Shown: positions 13,856 to 22,789 of the stretch, one piece after another
How positions within the stretch are numbered: position 1 is the stretch's first letter
Layout: the number at the start of each line of letters is the position of its first letter
Origin: REBR01 sp033721915
GTDB taxonomy: Bacteria; Pseudomonadota; Gammaproteobacteria; Pseudomonadales; Oleiphilaceae
Direction: 5' to 3'
Length of the DNA: 22,870 nucleotides
NCBI GenBank assembly: GCA_033721915.1
Contig: JAWWAC010000046.1
Span: forward strand, 1 to 22,870
The notes under the pieces: generated by a model
Database searches by the model: none
What the model saw: only the letters and a program-made list of their open reading frames with translations
Told to the model about the DNA's origin: nothing
Translations under genes and position numbers: made by a program

Positions 13856-15034
13856 CTAGCGCTCCACCGCCAGGGCGACACCCATGCCCCCACCGATACA
13901 AAGCGTGGCCAGGCCCTTCTTCAGGTCCCGCTTGCGCATCTCGTGGAGCAGTGTGACGAGGATCCGGCATCCGGAGGCGCCGATGGGGTGGCCGATGGCA
14001 ATGGCGCCGCCATTGACGTTCACCTTGTCCGTGTCCCAGCCCAGGTCCCGGTTCACGGCAATGGCCTGTGCGGCAAAGGCCTCGTTGGCCTCGATCAGGT
14101 CCAGGTCCGCCACCTGCCATCCGGCCCGGTCCAGGCAGCGGCGTGTGGCGGGGATGGGGCCGGTGCCCATGATGCTGGGATCCACGCCGGCATTGGAGTA
14201 GGCCCTGATGGTGGCCAGAGGTGTCAGTCCCAGCTCGGCGGCCTTCTCGGCGGAGCACAGCACCACGGCGGCGGCGCCGTCGTTCAGTGAGGAGGCGTTG
14301 CCGGCGGTGACGGTGCCGTCTTTCTGGAAGGCCGGGCGCAGTCCCGCGAGCCCCTCGGCGGTGACGCCGTCACGGGGGTTCTCGTCGGTGCCCACCACTT
14401 TGGCGTCGCCTTTGCGCTGTGGGATGCTCACGGGCACGATCTCGTCACTGAAGCGGCCGGATTCGATGGCGGCGGCGGCTTTCTGCTGTGAGGCGGCGGC
14501 AAAGGCGTCCTGCTCTTCACGGGTGATGCCGTAGCGGCTGACGATGTTCTCGGCGGTGTTGCCCATGTGGTAATCGTTGAAGGCGTCCCAGAGGCCGTCC
14601 TTGATCATGGAGTCGATCATCTGCCAGTGGCCCATTTTCTGGCCGGAGCGGCTGTTGGGCAGCAGGTGCGGGGCCTGGCTCATGCTTTCCTGGCCGCCGG
14701 CGATGAGCAGCTCGGCGTCGCCGCAGCGGATGGCCTGTGTGGCCAGGTGCAGTGCCTTGAGGCCGGAGCCGCAGACTTTGTTGATGGTCATGGCGGGGAC
14801 GGAATCGGGCAGCCCGGCGCCGATGGCGGCCTGGCGGGCGGGGTTCTGTCCGGCGCCGGCGGTGAGGACCTGACCGAGTATGACTTCGTCCACCTGCTCG
14901 CCCTTGAGTCCGGTGTCGGCCATGAGCTGGCGGATCACGGCGGCCCCCAGCTGGGCGGCGCTCATGCTCGCCAGGCTGCCGGCAAAGCTGCCCACGGGGG
15001 TTCGTCTGGCGGCGGCAATCACAACATCACGCAT
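13856..15034 (-). CDS. atoB: Acetyl-CoA C-acetyltransferase (thiolase)
   Basis: Condenses two acetyl-CoA to acetoacetyl-CoA, or the reverse, in ketone/short-chain fatty acid metabolism or polyhydroxybutyrate synthesis. The 392-residue protein has the acyl-accepting cysteine C88 in NKVCGSGLKA (86-95), H349 in the AIGHPIGASG region and C379 in LCIGGGMG. These three catalytic residues match biosynthetic thiolases. ATG 15034 is chosen because AGGAG lies 9 nt upstream and homology begins there; a GTG at 15055 would add seven residues. No reductase or PHA synthase gene is nearby, so the pathway (PhaA or AtoB type) stays open. It heads a likely transcript with trmL and cca, the thiolase stop being 36 nt from trmL. 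Confidence 0.95.
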   Translation of the reverse strand: MRDVVIAAARRTPVGSFAGSLASMSAAQLGAAVIRQLMADTGLKGEQVDEVILGQVLTAGAGQNPARQAAIGAGLPDSVPAMTINKVCGSGLKALHLATQAIRCGDAELLIAGGQESMSQAPHLLPNSRSGQKMGHWQMIDSMIKDGLWDAFNDYHMGNTAENIVSRYGITREEQDAFAAASQQKAAAAIESGRFSDEIVPVSIPQRKGDAKVVGTDENPRDGVTAEGLAGLRPAFQKDGTVTAGNASSLNDGAAAVVLCSAEKAAELGLTPLATIRAYSNAGVDPSIMGTGPIPATRRCLDRAGWQVADLDLIEANEAFAAQAIAVNRDLGWDTDKVNVNGGAIAIGHPIGASGCRILVTLLHEMRKRDLKKGLATLCIGGGMGVALAVER

Positions 15035-15080
15035 GGTGCAGGCTCCTGGTATCACTTAATGAAAAAGGCATTTGCCGGGG

Positions 15081-15110
15081 ATTGTAACCTGTCACCCGCT
15101 TCCGGGCGAA
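15081..15110 (-). promoter_or_regulatory. Possible thiolase promoter
   Basis: On the minus strand TTCGCC (15110-15105), an 18-nt spacer and TACAAT (15086-15081) lie about 50 nt upstream of the thiolase start. The -10 is good and the -35 is weak. Confidence 0.3.
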
Positions 15111-15211
15111 CCGTTACCGCCCCTTGCCTGCTGTTTGTTACCGCCGGTCCTTTTTTGCATGGGCTTTTTATGAAAACGGCCGGTTGATGCGCAGGGCAAC
15201 CGTCCCGGGGG

Positions 15212-15955
15212 TCAGAGCCGGATGCTGCGGCCGCCGTCGACGGTGATGATCTGGCCGGTGACGTAGGGGGCGTCGCAGGCGAGCCAGGTGATGGCGCTGG
15301 CGATGTCTTCCGTCTGTCCCAGACGGCCCAGTGGAATCTGGTGGAGCAGGGCCTGTTTCTGGTCCTGGCTGGGGGGGTGGTCTTCCGGCCAGAGGATGGC
15401 GCCGGGGGCGACGCCGTTGACTCTCAGGTCCGGGGCCAGGTCACGGGCCCAGCTTCTGGTCAGTGAGGCCAGTGCGGCCTTGCTGGCGTTGTACAGGGGG
15501 TGTTGCGGCAGAGGGCGGTCTGCGTGGATGTCCAGCAGGTTGATGATGCACCCGTGTTGCAGTGCCAGCTCTTCGTGGCAGTGTTCCACCAGTGCCATGG
15601 GGGCGCGGACATTCACCTGTATGAGCTGGTCCCAGTCCCGGTCGCGGATCTGTCCCACGGGGGTGGGGAAGAACAGGGCGGCGTTGTTCACCAGCAGATC
15701 CAGTCGTTCCCAGTAGCGGATGGCGTCACGGCTGAGTTTCTGGATCGCTTTGGGGTCGCTCAGGTCCGCCTGAAGGGTAGTGGCGGAGCCGGGGCGTGAC
15801 TGGTTGAGGGTATCCGCCAGCTGCTCGGCCCGGTGCTGTTTCTGGCGGTAGTGGATGATGATGCGGTAGCCGCGTTCATGGAGGCGGCTGGCGGTGGCGG
15901 CGCCGATGCGGTGGGCGGCGCCGGTGATCAGTGCGACCGGGGCGGTGTGGGTCAT
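15212..15955 (-). CDS. folM: Pteridine reductase-like SDR (FolM/PTR1 type)
   Basis: A short-chain dehydrogenase of 247 residues, probably reducing pterins or dihydrofolate with NADPH. The cofactor motif is TGAAHRIG (11-18), the pteridine-reductase variant in which the usual glycine pattern is replaced by an R-[IL]-G ending. NNAALFF (90-96) follows. The catalytic set is D142, Y155 and K159 (LYNASK), with Asp in place of the usual SDR serine and 13 residues before Tyr, the same spacing as in Leishmania PTR1. ATG 15955 has AAAGGA upstream. The gene stands 110 nt downstream of the TraF_2-type gene behind a strong hairpin. The symbol is given by similarity; the exact substrate is inferred. Confidence 0.8.
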   Translation of the reverse strand: MTHTAPVALITGAAHRIGAATASRLHERGYRIIIHYRQKQHRAEQLADTLNQSRPGSATTLQADLSDPKAIQKLSRDAIRYWERLDLLVNNAALFFPTPVGQIRDRDWDQLIQVNVRAPMALVEHCHEELALQHGCIINLLDIHADRPLPQHPLYNASKAALASLTRSWARDLAPDLRVNGVAPGAILWPEDHPPSQDQKQALLHQIPLGRLGQTEDIASAITWLACDAPYVTGQIITVDGGRSIRL

Positions 15956-15976
15956 GGTGGTGTCCTTTTTCCAGTC

Positions 15977-16010
15977 CAGTGGCCGCCCCCGGATAGCCGG
16001 GGGCGCACTG
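15977..16010 (-). terminator. Strong hairpin after the TraF_2-type gene
   Basis: CGCCCCCGG (15984-15992) and CCGGGGGCG (15997-16005) form a 9-bp GC stem with a 4-nt loop, extended by CAGTG (15977-15981) and CACTG (16006-16010) with a 2-nt bulge. It lies between the minus-strand TraF_2-type gene and the next minus-strand gene. There is no U-tract, so it may be a 3'-end stabiliser or Rho-assisted terminator rather than a classical intrinsic one. Confidence 0.5.
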
Positions 16011-16017
16011 ATCCATA

Positions 16018-16043
16018 TTACGCCAGCCCGGGGGACGGCGTAA
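16018..16043 (-). other. Second hairpin in the same 3' region
   Basis: TTACGCC (16018-16024) and GGCGTAA (16037-16043) flank 12 nt. It lies just after the stop of the TraF_2-type gene on its transcript and before the stronger hairpin at 15977-16010. Confidence 0.4.
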
Positions 16044-16065
16044 CCATCAGGGCCCGGTCACCGGA

Positions 16066-17352
16066 TTAAAAGGCCACACCCAGCTCCGCGGAGGCACCCA
16101 GTTCCTGGTCGCTGTACAGAGCGCCCAGCTCGATGCGCAGTGCCCAGGGGCTCAGTGCCAGTCCGGCGCTGTACTGGGTTTTTTCCTCAATGCCATCGGC
16201 GCCGGTGTCGCTGGCCAGGTTCTGGCGGATGCCGCCGCGCAGGTTGATCCAGTCAATGACGTTGATCTCGCCGCCCAGCGCCAGCCACTGTGTCTCGGCT
16301 TCAGGCCCGAATGAGCGGGTGCGGGTCAGGTCCATTTCCGCCGACAGGCTGGCAAAACGGCTGGTGTAGGCGACGCCGGCGGTGATCAGCGGGCGCAGTT
16401 CCATGGTGGCCTGTCCCTGTTCGCCGGGCAACTGGCCGCCCACCAGATCCGTGGGGCGCTCACGGCCCTTGAGATCCATGGGGATGACGTTGCGCACGGA
16501 CACGCCATAGAGCCACTGGTCCCTGTCACCGGCCTGTAGGGCGGCGCCCAGATCCAGGTTGAAGCCGTTCTTGGTGGTTTCATGCTCAGAGGCGTCGAAC
16601 TCGTTGTCCTCGAAGTCGTCCACGTTCTCGATGTAGTCGAAGGTGCGCAGCTGCATGTACTTGGGGGTGATGCCAATGGCAATGCGCTGGCCGGCGAAGT
16701 CCGCCTGGGTGGAGAAGGTGATGCCGGTTTCCAGTACCGCTGTGGCCATGACGCGGCCACGGGATTCCAGTTCGTTGCGGTTGAAATCGGCAAAGTTCAC
16801 CGTGTTGTTTTCGATATTCCTGAGACGCTCGATGTCATTCTGGCTGATATTGCCCTGGACCGTGGCCCGCAGACGGCCGCCCATATGAAAGCCCAGGCCC
16901 CTGTCCAGGCCGGGTTTGGCCACATTCAGGCCGGCACCGGCGTCCACGCGCATGGTGTCTTCGTCCACCGCTTCCAGCTGGTCCGCCAGGCGGCCGGCGT
17001 CTTCCCGGGCCTGCTGCGGATCGCCCTGATTGATGGAGTTGTCCAGGTCCTGGATGGTCTGCTGTATGACATCCACCTGGTCCGGCACATCCTCTTCATC
17101 GGCAAAGCGGCCATAGACACCCGGCAGTGTCACGGCGAAGTCGTTCTGCCAGTCTCTCTGCTTCACCGAAAGCAACGCCGGGTTGTGATAGGCCGCCGCT
17201 GAGGGGCGCGCGGAGGCGACGCCCGTGCCGGCCATGCCCATGGAGCGCACATCCATGAAAGGCGGTGGCGATGCCATGGCGGGGGCGGCCATGGCACCGG
17301 CCAGCAGTGTCATGGCGAAGCGGGGGAGACGGGTAGAAAAAGCGCGTTGCAT
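16066..17352 (-). CDS. Outer-membrane TraF_2/OmpP1-type protein
   Basis: A 428-residue exported protein. A signal peptide (about 1-28, cleavage after AMA) is followed by SMGMAGTGVASARPSAAAYH (37-56) and NPALL, the N-terminal pattern shared by conjugal-transfer TraF_2-type and OmpP1/FadL-like barrels. Residues about 85-130 are acidic, Gln-rich and probably coiled. The rest alternates aromatic and polar residues as in beta-strands and ends in Phe, as outer-membrane barrels do. Despite the database-style name there is no conjugation gene nearby, so a role in conjugation is unlikely; ligand or hydrocarbon uptake is only a guess. The start at 17352 is chosen for the signal peptide; the frame is open for 59 more codons upstream. 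Confidence 0.75.
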   Translation of the reverse strand: MQRAFSTRLPRFAMTLLAGAMAAPAMASPPPFMDVRSMGMAGTGVASARPSAAAYHNPALLSVKQRDWQNDFAVTLPGVYGRFADEEDVPDQVDVIQQTIQDLDNSINQGDPQQAREDAGRLADQLEAVDEDTMRVDAGAGLNVAKPGLDRGLGFHMGGRLRATVQGNISQNDIERLRNIENNTVNFADFNRNELESRGRVMATAVLETGITFSTQADFAGQRIAIGITPKYMQLRTFDYIENVDDFEDNEFDASEHETTKNGFNLDLGAALQAGDRDQWLYGVSVRNVIPMDLKGRERPTDLVGGQLPGEQGQATMELRPLITAGVAYTSRFASLSAEMDLTRTRSFGPEAETQWLALGGEINVIDWINLRGGIRQNLASDTGADGIEEKTQYSAGLALSPWALRIELGALYSDQELGASAELGVAF

Positions 17353-17388
17353 GGGTGGAAACCTCACAGCAGTGATTGGATGGCGAAG

Positions 17389-17417
17389 AGTATAGACGAT
17401 ACGCATCGGGACGTTTC
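17389..17417 (-). promoter_or_regulatory. Possible promoter of the TraF_2-type gene
   Basis: On the minus strand TATACT (17394-17389) is a near-perfect -10 about 37 nt upstream of the start. The -35 at 17 nt (GAAACG) is poor, so an activator may be needed. Confidence 0.35.
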
Positions 17418-17549
17418 CGCGACGCACCCCGTTCCAGTGGCCATGGCGGCGGAAACTTGCCGCCCCTGGAGGGGTCTTTGTCCCATTGAGGGATTGGTCA
17501 GGGGGTGATGGTCGGGCTATATCCAGCAATAAGCGTTTTTTGTCGTTAG

Positions 17550-17625
17550 TGGCATGGATCTTTCATGGGTTGTCCCCATGAGCGGCGTTTTTTTCGTTGC
17601 ATTGGGTAACCGGGGGTCATCCCCC
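17550..17625 (+). promoter_or_regulatory. flgP leader: inverted repeats and a weak sigma-54-like motif
   Basis: TGGCAT-N5-TTTC (17550-17564) resembles a sigma-54 promoter but lacks the G of the -12 GC. CATGGG (17564-17569) and CCCATG (17575-17580) form an inverted repeat. GGGGG-TCAT-CCCCC (17612-17625) is a hairpin just before the ribosome binding site GGGAGA. Flagellar genes often use sigma-54 or sigma-28; neither is established here. Confidence 0.25.
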
Positions 17626-17640
17626 AGTGGGAGACGGGAC

Positions 17641-18207
17641 ATGATGCGTTTCACGGGTTGGGTGCTGTTGGCGTTGCTGCTGACGGGCTGTCAGTCGTCC
17701 GGGTCCGGCTCGTCGCAGAGTCGCCATGAACTGCAAAAGCTGCCCATGCAGCCCATTGTGGTGCGTACCAGTGGCTATGGCGCCCTGCCGGAGGGGGAGC
17801 AGCGGACGCCACAGGCCATGCTGAAAGTCCGGCGGGCCTCGCAGCTGGATGCCATGCGCAATCTCACGGAAAGGGTCTACGGCACCGGCATCTACGGCCA
17901 GTCCACGGTGCGGGACTTTGTGGTGGACGATGACAGTTACCGGGCCTATGTGGATGGCTATTTGCGGGGTGCCCGTGTGGAGTCCGTGAAGGAGCACGAC
18001 GACGGCGTGGTGGAGACCACCATGATGCTCAAGCTGGAGCCGGGCTTTCAGGCCTGTGTGGCCAATATCCTGCCGGAGCAGGCGAGGGGGTCCTGCGGTA
18101 TCCCCCTGCCTTCCGGCCATGACGGGGCCGGGCCGGTGCTGAGTCGCAGTGACGACAGCGGCAAGGCCGCCAAGGATGCCCCTGCCAGTCTGTATTATCT
18201 GGAGTGA
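17641..18207 (+). CDS. flgP: FlgP-like outer-membrane lipoprotein (LPP20 family)
   Basis: A 188-residue lipoprotein. The signal peptide ends in a lipobox LTGC with the modified cysteine C17; position 18 is Gln, so outer-membrane sorting is expected. The mature part holds an LPP20-type domain: YGALPEGEQRTPQAMLKVRR (46-65), ASQLDAMRNLTERVYG (66-81), then VDGYLRGARV and TTMMLKLE. FlgP with FlgO and FlgT builds outer-membrane-associated rings or stabilises sheathed flagella in Vibrio. ATG 17641 has GGGAGA 6 nt before it; the second ATG at 17644 is possible. It is 4 nt from flgT, which strengthens the call. Confidence 0.8.
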   Translation: MMRFTGWVLLALLLTGCQSSGSGSSQSRHELQKLPMQPIVVRTSGYGALPEGEQRTPQAMLKVRRASQLDAMRNLTERVYGTGIYGQSTVRDFVVDDDSYRAYVDGYLRGARVESVKEHDDGVVETTMMLKLEPGFQACVANILPEQARGSCGIPLPSGHDGAGPVLSRSDDSGKAAKDAPASLYYLE

Positions 18208-18211
18208 TTCC

Positions 18212-19447
18212 ATGGTGAAGCGTTCGACACACAGGTTCCCGGCGGTTCTGCTTGGTCTGTTTCTGTGCCTCTCCGCAATGCCGGTGGCCGCGGAGTGGGT
18301 GCAGGGTCAGGGCCATGGGGTGATCATGCAGGGGGATTCGTCCCGGGCGGAGCAGCAGGCCCGTGATGCGGCCCTGCGCAATGCCGCGCTGCAGTATGAG
18401 AGCCGCTTTTCCAGCGAGGAGACGGTGACCAACGGGGTGGTGACGGACACCCGCATGACACTGATCAGCAATGCCCGGGTACAGGAAATCCGCAATGAGC
18501 ATATCCACCGCCAGGGCAACCGTATCCGGGTGACCCTGGAGGCCCGATTCAGCCGGGAGGGTGAGGAGGATGAAAGCGCCCAGTGCGGCGGTGACGGGCC
18601 CAATGCCTACACCAAGCGGGTGGCCTTTGCCGGCTTCCGGGTGGTGAATGCCGACCAGGGGGCCATAGGCCGCCTGCAGGGGCTGGACAGGGCGGTGCCG
18701 GAGGCGCTGATTGAAAGGCTTCTGGACGCCCCACGGCTGAGTCCCTACGCCGCCACCCATCTGACTTTCTATCACGACGATGCCCGCAATGCCCCCACTC
18801 AGATGGAGGCACGCAACCGGCTGCATCAGGCCCTGACCATCGCCGAAGAGCTGAATGTGCAGTTTATCGTCTCGGGGGTGGTGCGGGATCTGGGAGTGGA
18901 GCGCCCGGACACCTGGCGCCTCTCCACCATCAATAACCTGCGCCGTGGCCTGGGGTTGCTCAACCGTGACCGGCGCTTTGTGGTGGATCTGTTTATTCAC
19001 GACGGTTTCAGCGGAGCGCCACTGCTGCAGCAGCGATTCAGCACCAGCGGCCTTTGGAACCGTGGGCCCGGAGACCGGGTGGGGTTTGCCACGGCGGATT
19101 TTGACCGCACCCCCTACGGTGAGCAGGTCAACCGGCTGCTGACGGAAATGGCCGCCCAGGTGGAATCACAACTGGCCTGCCAGCCCTTCATGGCCCGTGT
19201 GGAGCGGGTGGACGACCACCAGGTGCGCATTGGCGCCGGTGCCTCCAGCGGTGTGCGCCCGGGCGACAAACTCAGGCTCTACCGGGCGGAGCGCTTCCTG
19301 TCATTGCCCAACCAGCAGCCGGAGCTGCAGAACAGCCACGTCTCGGTGACCATCCGTCAGGTGCATCCGGATTTCGCCAGTGGCGAGATGGCGGTGGAAG
19401 GCGGACGGGTGAATATCCGCAAGGGGGACCGGGTGATCGGCTGGTAG
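18212..19447 (+). CDS. flgT: Flagellar assembly protein FlgT
   Basis: A 411-residue periplasmic protein with a signal peptide (about 1-27, VAA before EW). FlgT forms the H-ring around the flagellar basal body in Vibrio and helps anchor the motor. The N-terminal domain has GQGHGVIMQGDSSRAEQQAR, then AALRNAALQYESRF; the middle domain carries RVAFAGFRVV and IVSGVVRDLG; the C-terminal domain has GASSGVRPGDKLRLYR and ends in RKGDRVIGW, as in the family. It is somewhat longer than Vibrio FlgT (about 377). The ribosome binding site GGAG lies in the last codons of flgP, so the two are co-translated. No flagellar structural gene is in the window. Confidence 0.85.
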   Translation: MVKRSTHRFPAVLLGLFLCLSAMPVAAEWVQGQGHGVIMQGDSSRAEQQARDAALRNAALQYESRFSSEETVTNGVVTDTRMTLISNARVQEIRNEHIHRQGNRIRVTLEARFSREGEEDESAQCGGDGPNAYTKRVAFAGFRVVNADQGAIGRLQGLDRAVPEALIERLLDAPRLSPYAATHLTFYHDDARNAPTQMEARNRLHQALTIAEELNVQFIVSGVVRDLGVERPDTWRLSTINNLRRGLGLLNRDRRFVVDLFIHDGFSGAPLLQQRFSTSGLWNRGPGDRVGFATADFDRTPYGEQVNRLLTEMAAQVESQLACQPFMARVERVDDHQVRIGAGASSGVRPGDKLRLYRAERFLSLPNQQPELQNSHVSVTIRQVHPDFASGEMAVEGGRVNIRKGDRVIGW

Positions 19448-19474
19448 GTGCCGGGGCACAGTAGGCGGGAGGGC

Positions 19475-19936
19475 CTAGGCCGCCTCAGCCTCCGCCCGGG
19501 CGATGTTCTGGATCTTGCCCACCATGGCCCTCAGGCCATTGCCCCGGGTGGGGGAGATGTGGCGCATCAGGTCCAGCTCCCGGAACAGGCCGTCCACGTC
19601 CACCTTGAGCAGGTCGCTGGGCTCACGGGCATTGAGTGCAGTGAGTATGATGGCCGCCAGGCCGCGCACAATCATGGCGTCGCTGTCGATCAGCAGATAC
19701 AGGCGGCCATCCTCCGGGTCCCGGTGATGAATCAGCCACACCTGGCTCTGGCAGCCGTGCACGTAGTTCTCCTCCACCCGCTGGTCGTCCGGGAAGGGGG
19801 GCAGTTTTTTGCCCAGGTCGATGATGTAGGCGTAACGCTCTTCCCAGTCATCCAGCAGCTCGAAACCGTCCAGGATCTCGTCAATGGTGGTGTCGGTGCC
19901 CAGCGGGTTGTCTTTGAACAGGGTTCGGGTTTCCAT
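19475..19936 (-). CDS. sufE: Cysteine desulfuration protein SufE
   Basis: Accepts the persulfide sulfur from SufS and passes it to the SufBCD scaffold for Fe-S cluster assembly. The 153-residue protein has the acceptor cysteine C62 in YVHGCQSQVW (58-67). DDWEERYAYIIDLGKKLPPF (29-48) and IVRGLAAIILTALNA are family features. The ATG at 19936 shares its A with the sufT stop (TGATG), a translational coupling. A GTG one codon upstream is not needed. It is the last suf gene, ending 27 nt from the convergent flgT; no terminator is evident between them. Confidence 0.95.
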   Translation of the reverse strand: METRTLFKDNPLGTDTTIDEILDGFELLDDWEERYAYIIDLGKKLPPFPDDQRVEENYVHGCQSQVWLIHHRDPEDGRLYLLIDSDAMIVRGLAAIILTALNAREPSDLLKVDVDGLFRELDLMRHISPTRGNGLRAMVGKIQNIARAEAEAA

Positions 19937-20478
19937 CACAGCATCCCCAGTTCCAGTTTGGCTTCGTCGGTGAGCATGTCGTTGTTCCAGGGCGGATCGA
20001 AGGTCAGTTCCACCTCCACGGTGTCCACATTGGGCACATCCTCCACCTTGCGCTTCACGTCATCGGCGATCACCTGGCCCATGCCGCAGCCGGGGGCGGT
20101 GAGTGTCATGAGGATAAAGACGTAGTTGCCCTTGTCTTCCTTGCGGGTGACATAGCAGTCGTAGATGAGGCCCAGGTCCACCACATTCACCGGGATTTCC
20201 GGGTCGTAGCAGCTGCGCAGGGCTTCCCACACCTGGTTTTCGTTGACGCTGCCGTCCTCGGGGGTCTCGAAGCTGCTCTGTGGCGGCTCCTTGCCCAGTG
20301 CGTCCGCCTCGGTGCCTTCCACACGGGCCAGGTTGCCATTCACCGCCACGGTGTAGCTGCCACCCAGTGACTGGGTGATGGTGACAAAGGTGTCCGCCGG
20401 AATGGTGATTTCCGTGCCGGAGGGCACCAGCCGGGCCAGCACCTCACGCTTGGTCAGTACGACTTCCCGTTCCTGCAT
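19936..20478 (-). CDS. sufT: Fe-S cluster assembly protein SufT
   Basis: A MIP18/DUF59-family protein that assists Fe-S protein maturation under high demand. Of 180 residues, the N-terminal about 75 form the SufT-specific region (LVPSGTEITIPADTFVTITQ, 17-36, with SLGGSYTV). The DUF59 domain has CYDPEIPVNVVDLGLIYD and APGCGMGQ, whose cysteine is the conserved reactive one, and FDPPWNNDMLTDEAK near the end. ATG 20478 is preceded by AGAGGA. It lies 40 nt after the A-type carrier gene and overlaps sufE by one base. Confidence 0.93.
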   Translation of the reverse strand: MQEREVVLTKREVLARLVPSGTEITIPADTFVTITQSLGGSYTVAVNGNLARVEGTEADALGKEPPQSSFETPEDGSVNENQVWEALRSCYDPEIPVNVVDLGLIYDCYVTRKEDKGNYVFILMTLTAPGCGMGQVIADDVKRKVEDVPNVDTVEVELTFDPPWNNDMLTDEAKLELGML

Positions 20479-20518
20479 GAATGTCCTCTCAGGTGTTCAT
20501 TGCGGCTTTGTCTGGCCA

Positions 20519-20875
20519 TCAGCTGACGGCAAAGCTCTCGCCGCAGCCGCACTCGGCGGTGGCGTTGGGGTTGCGGAAGGCGAACATGGCGTTCAGGCCT
20601 TCACGGATAAAGCCAATCTCAGTGCCGTTGACGATGGGCAGATCGTCATGGCGGACAAAGAGTTTCACGTCCTCGGCGGGCTGGAAGACCCGGTCCGCCT
20701 CTTCCGGCTGCTCCACCCATTGCACTTCGTACTTGTAGCCGGAGCAGCCGCTTTTTTTCACGGCCAGTCGCACACCGGCCACCTGGGGATTGCGCGCAAT
20801 CTGGCGGCGGGTGTGCTCAATGGCCTCTTCGGTCATGGTAACACCGGTGATGGGTGTAACGGTTTCTGCGCTCAT
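20519..20875 (-). CDS. sufA: A-type Fe-S carrier protein SufA
   Basis: Carries Fe-S clusters from the scaffold to apoproteins. The 118-residue protein has the three conserved cysteines of the HesB/IscA family: C44 in SGCSGYKY (42-49), and C109 and C111 in ECGCGESF (108-115). FVRHDDLPIVNGTEIGFIRE is the core. ATG 20875 has GGGGAGA upstream. Its position after sufS and before sufT supports SufA rather than IscA or ErpA. The gap from sufS is 64 nt, the widest inside this operon. Confidence 0.93.
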   Translation of the reverse strand: MSAETVTPITGVTMTEEAIEHTRRQIARNPQVAGVRLAVKKSGCSGYKYEVQWVEQPEEADRVFQPAEDVKLFVRHDDLPIVNGTEIGFIREGLNAMFAFRNPNATAECGCGESFAVS

Positions 20876-20939
20876 TGTCTCTCCCCTTGCTGCTGTTCCG
20901 CACCGTTGTTCTGCAATGGGCGGTGGTGCCGCCGCCGGG

Positions 20940-22195
<1,256 letters not shown>

Positions 22196-22196
<1 letters not shown>

Positions 22197-22711
22197 CAGG
22201 CTCCTTCAAAGGTCGCGAGCATAAATTCCGACAGGCGCTGGTTGATGCTCTCCTGGACCGGTGCCAGTGGAATCTGGTCCACCAGTTCCTTGACGAAGGC
22301 CATGCTGAGCATGGTGGCGGCGCTGTGCCGGTCAATACCACGGGTCAGCAGGTAGAACAGGGCCGTCTCGTCCAGCTGGCCGACGGTGGCGCCGTGGGCG
22401 CACTTGACGTCATCGGCGTAGATTTCCAGTTCCGGCTTGGTGTCGATCTCCGCATGGGTGGACAGCAGAAGATTCTTGTTGTTCATATCCGCGAAGGACT
22501 GCTGTGCGTCCCGGAAGATATGAATACGGCCGTTGAAAATGGCGTGTGAGTGCCCGGCGGCCAGACAGCGGTAGGTTTCCTCGCTGTTGCAGTGGGGCGC
22601 CACATGGTCGATGACGGTGTGGTTGTCGTAGTGCTGGCGGCCCTGGGTCAGTGTGATGCCATTGAGCCGGGCAAAGGCCTCCGGCTCCTCCAGGCGCACC
22701 TGCAGGTCGTG
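22196..22711 (-). CDS. sufD: SufD, C-terminal part only (5' end lost in a low-complexity tract)
   Basis: SufD forms the SufBC2D scaffold complex on which Fe-S clusters are built. The 171 readable residues cover the beta-helix end and the C-terminal helical domain, with VIDHVAPHC, FNGRIHIF, EIDTKPELEIYADDVKCAHG (94-113 of this fragment) and SMAFVKELVDQIPL. They match SufD rather than SufB. The frame is intact down to the sufS overlap. Upstream, at about 22711, the sequence turns into runs of G and C and homology ends, so the N-terminal half (about 250 residues expected) is absent. This is more likely an assembly defect than a real truncation. Confidence 0.9.
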
Positions 22712-22789
22712 GGGGGGGGCGGGGCCCGCCAAGCCCCCGGGGGGGGGGGGGCGCGGGGCCCCCCCCCGCCGGCCGGGGTCCTCTGACGC
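22711..22789. other. Poly-G/poly-C low-complexity tract, probable sequencing artefact
   Basis: The stretch is almost only G and C, with runs of about 10, 13 and 9 identical bases, and sits in the middle of the sufD reading frame. Nothing else in the window has such runs. It is best read as low-quality sequence or a bad contig join (poly-G calls from dark cycles are one known cause). Confidence 0.75.

Noticed and set aside
12731..14290. 519-codon plus-strand frame across cca, trmL and the thiolase
   Set aside because: It is antisense to three well-supported genes and has the low-complexity His/Gly/Gln composition of a GC-rich shadow frame.
16066..17529. Calling the TraF_2-type gene part of a conjugation system
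   Set aside because: Only the barrel family name suggests it; no mating-pair, relaxase or coupling-protein gene is in the window.
22712..22786. Start codon and first residues of the 178-codon sufD frame, and a plus-strand Gly/Pro frame here
   Set aside because: They are encoded by the poly-G/poly-C tract, which is probably not real sequence.
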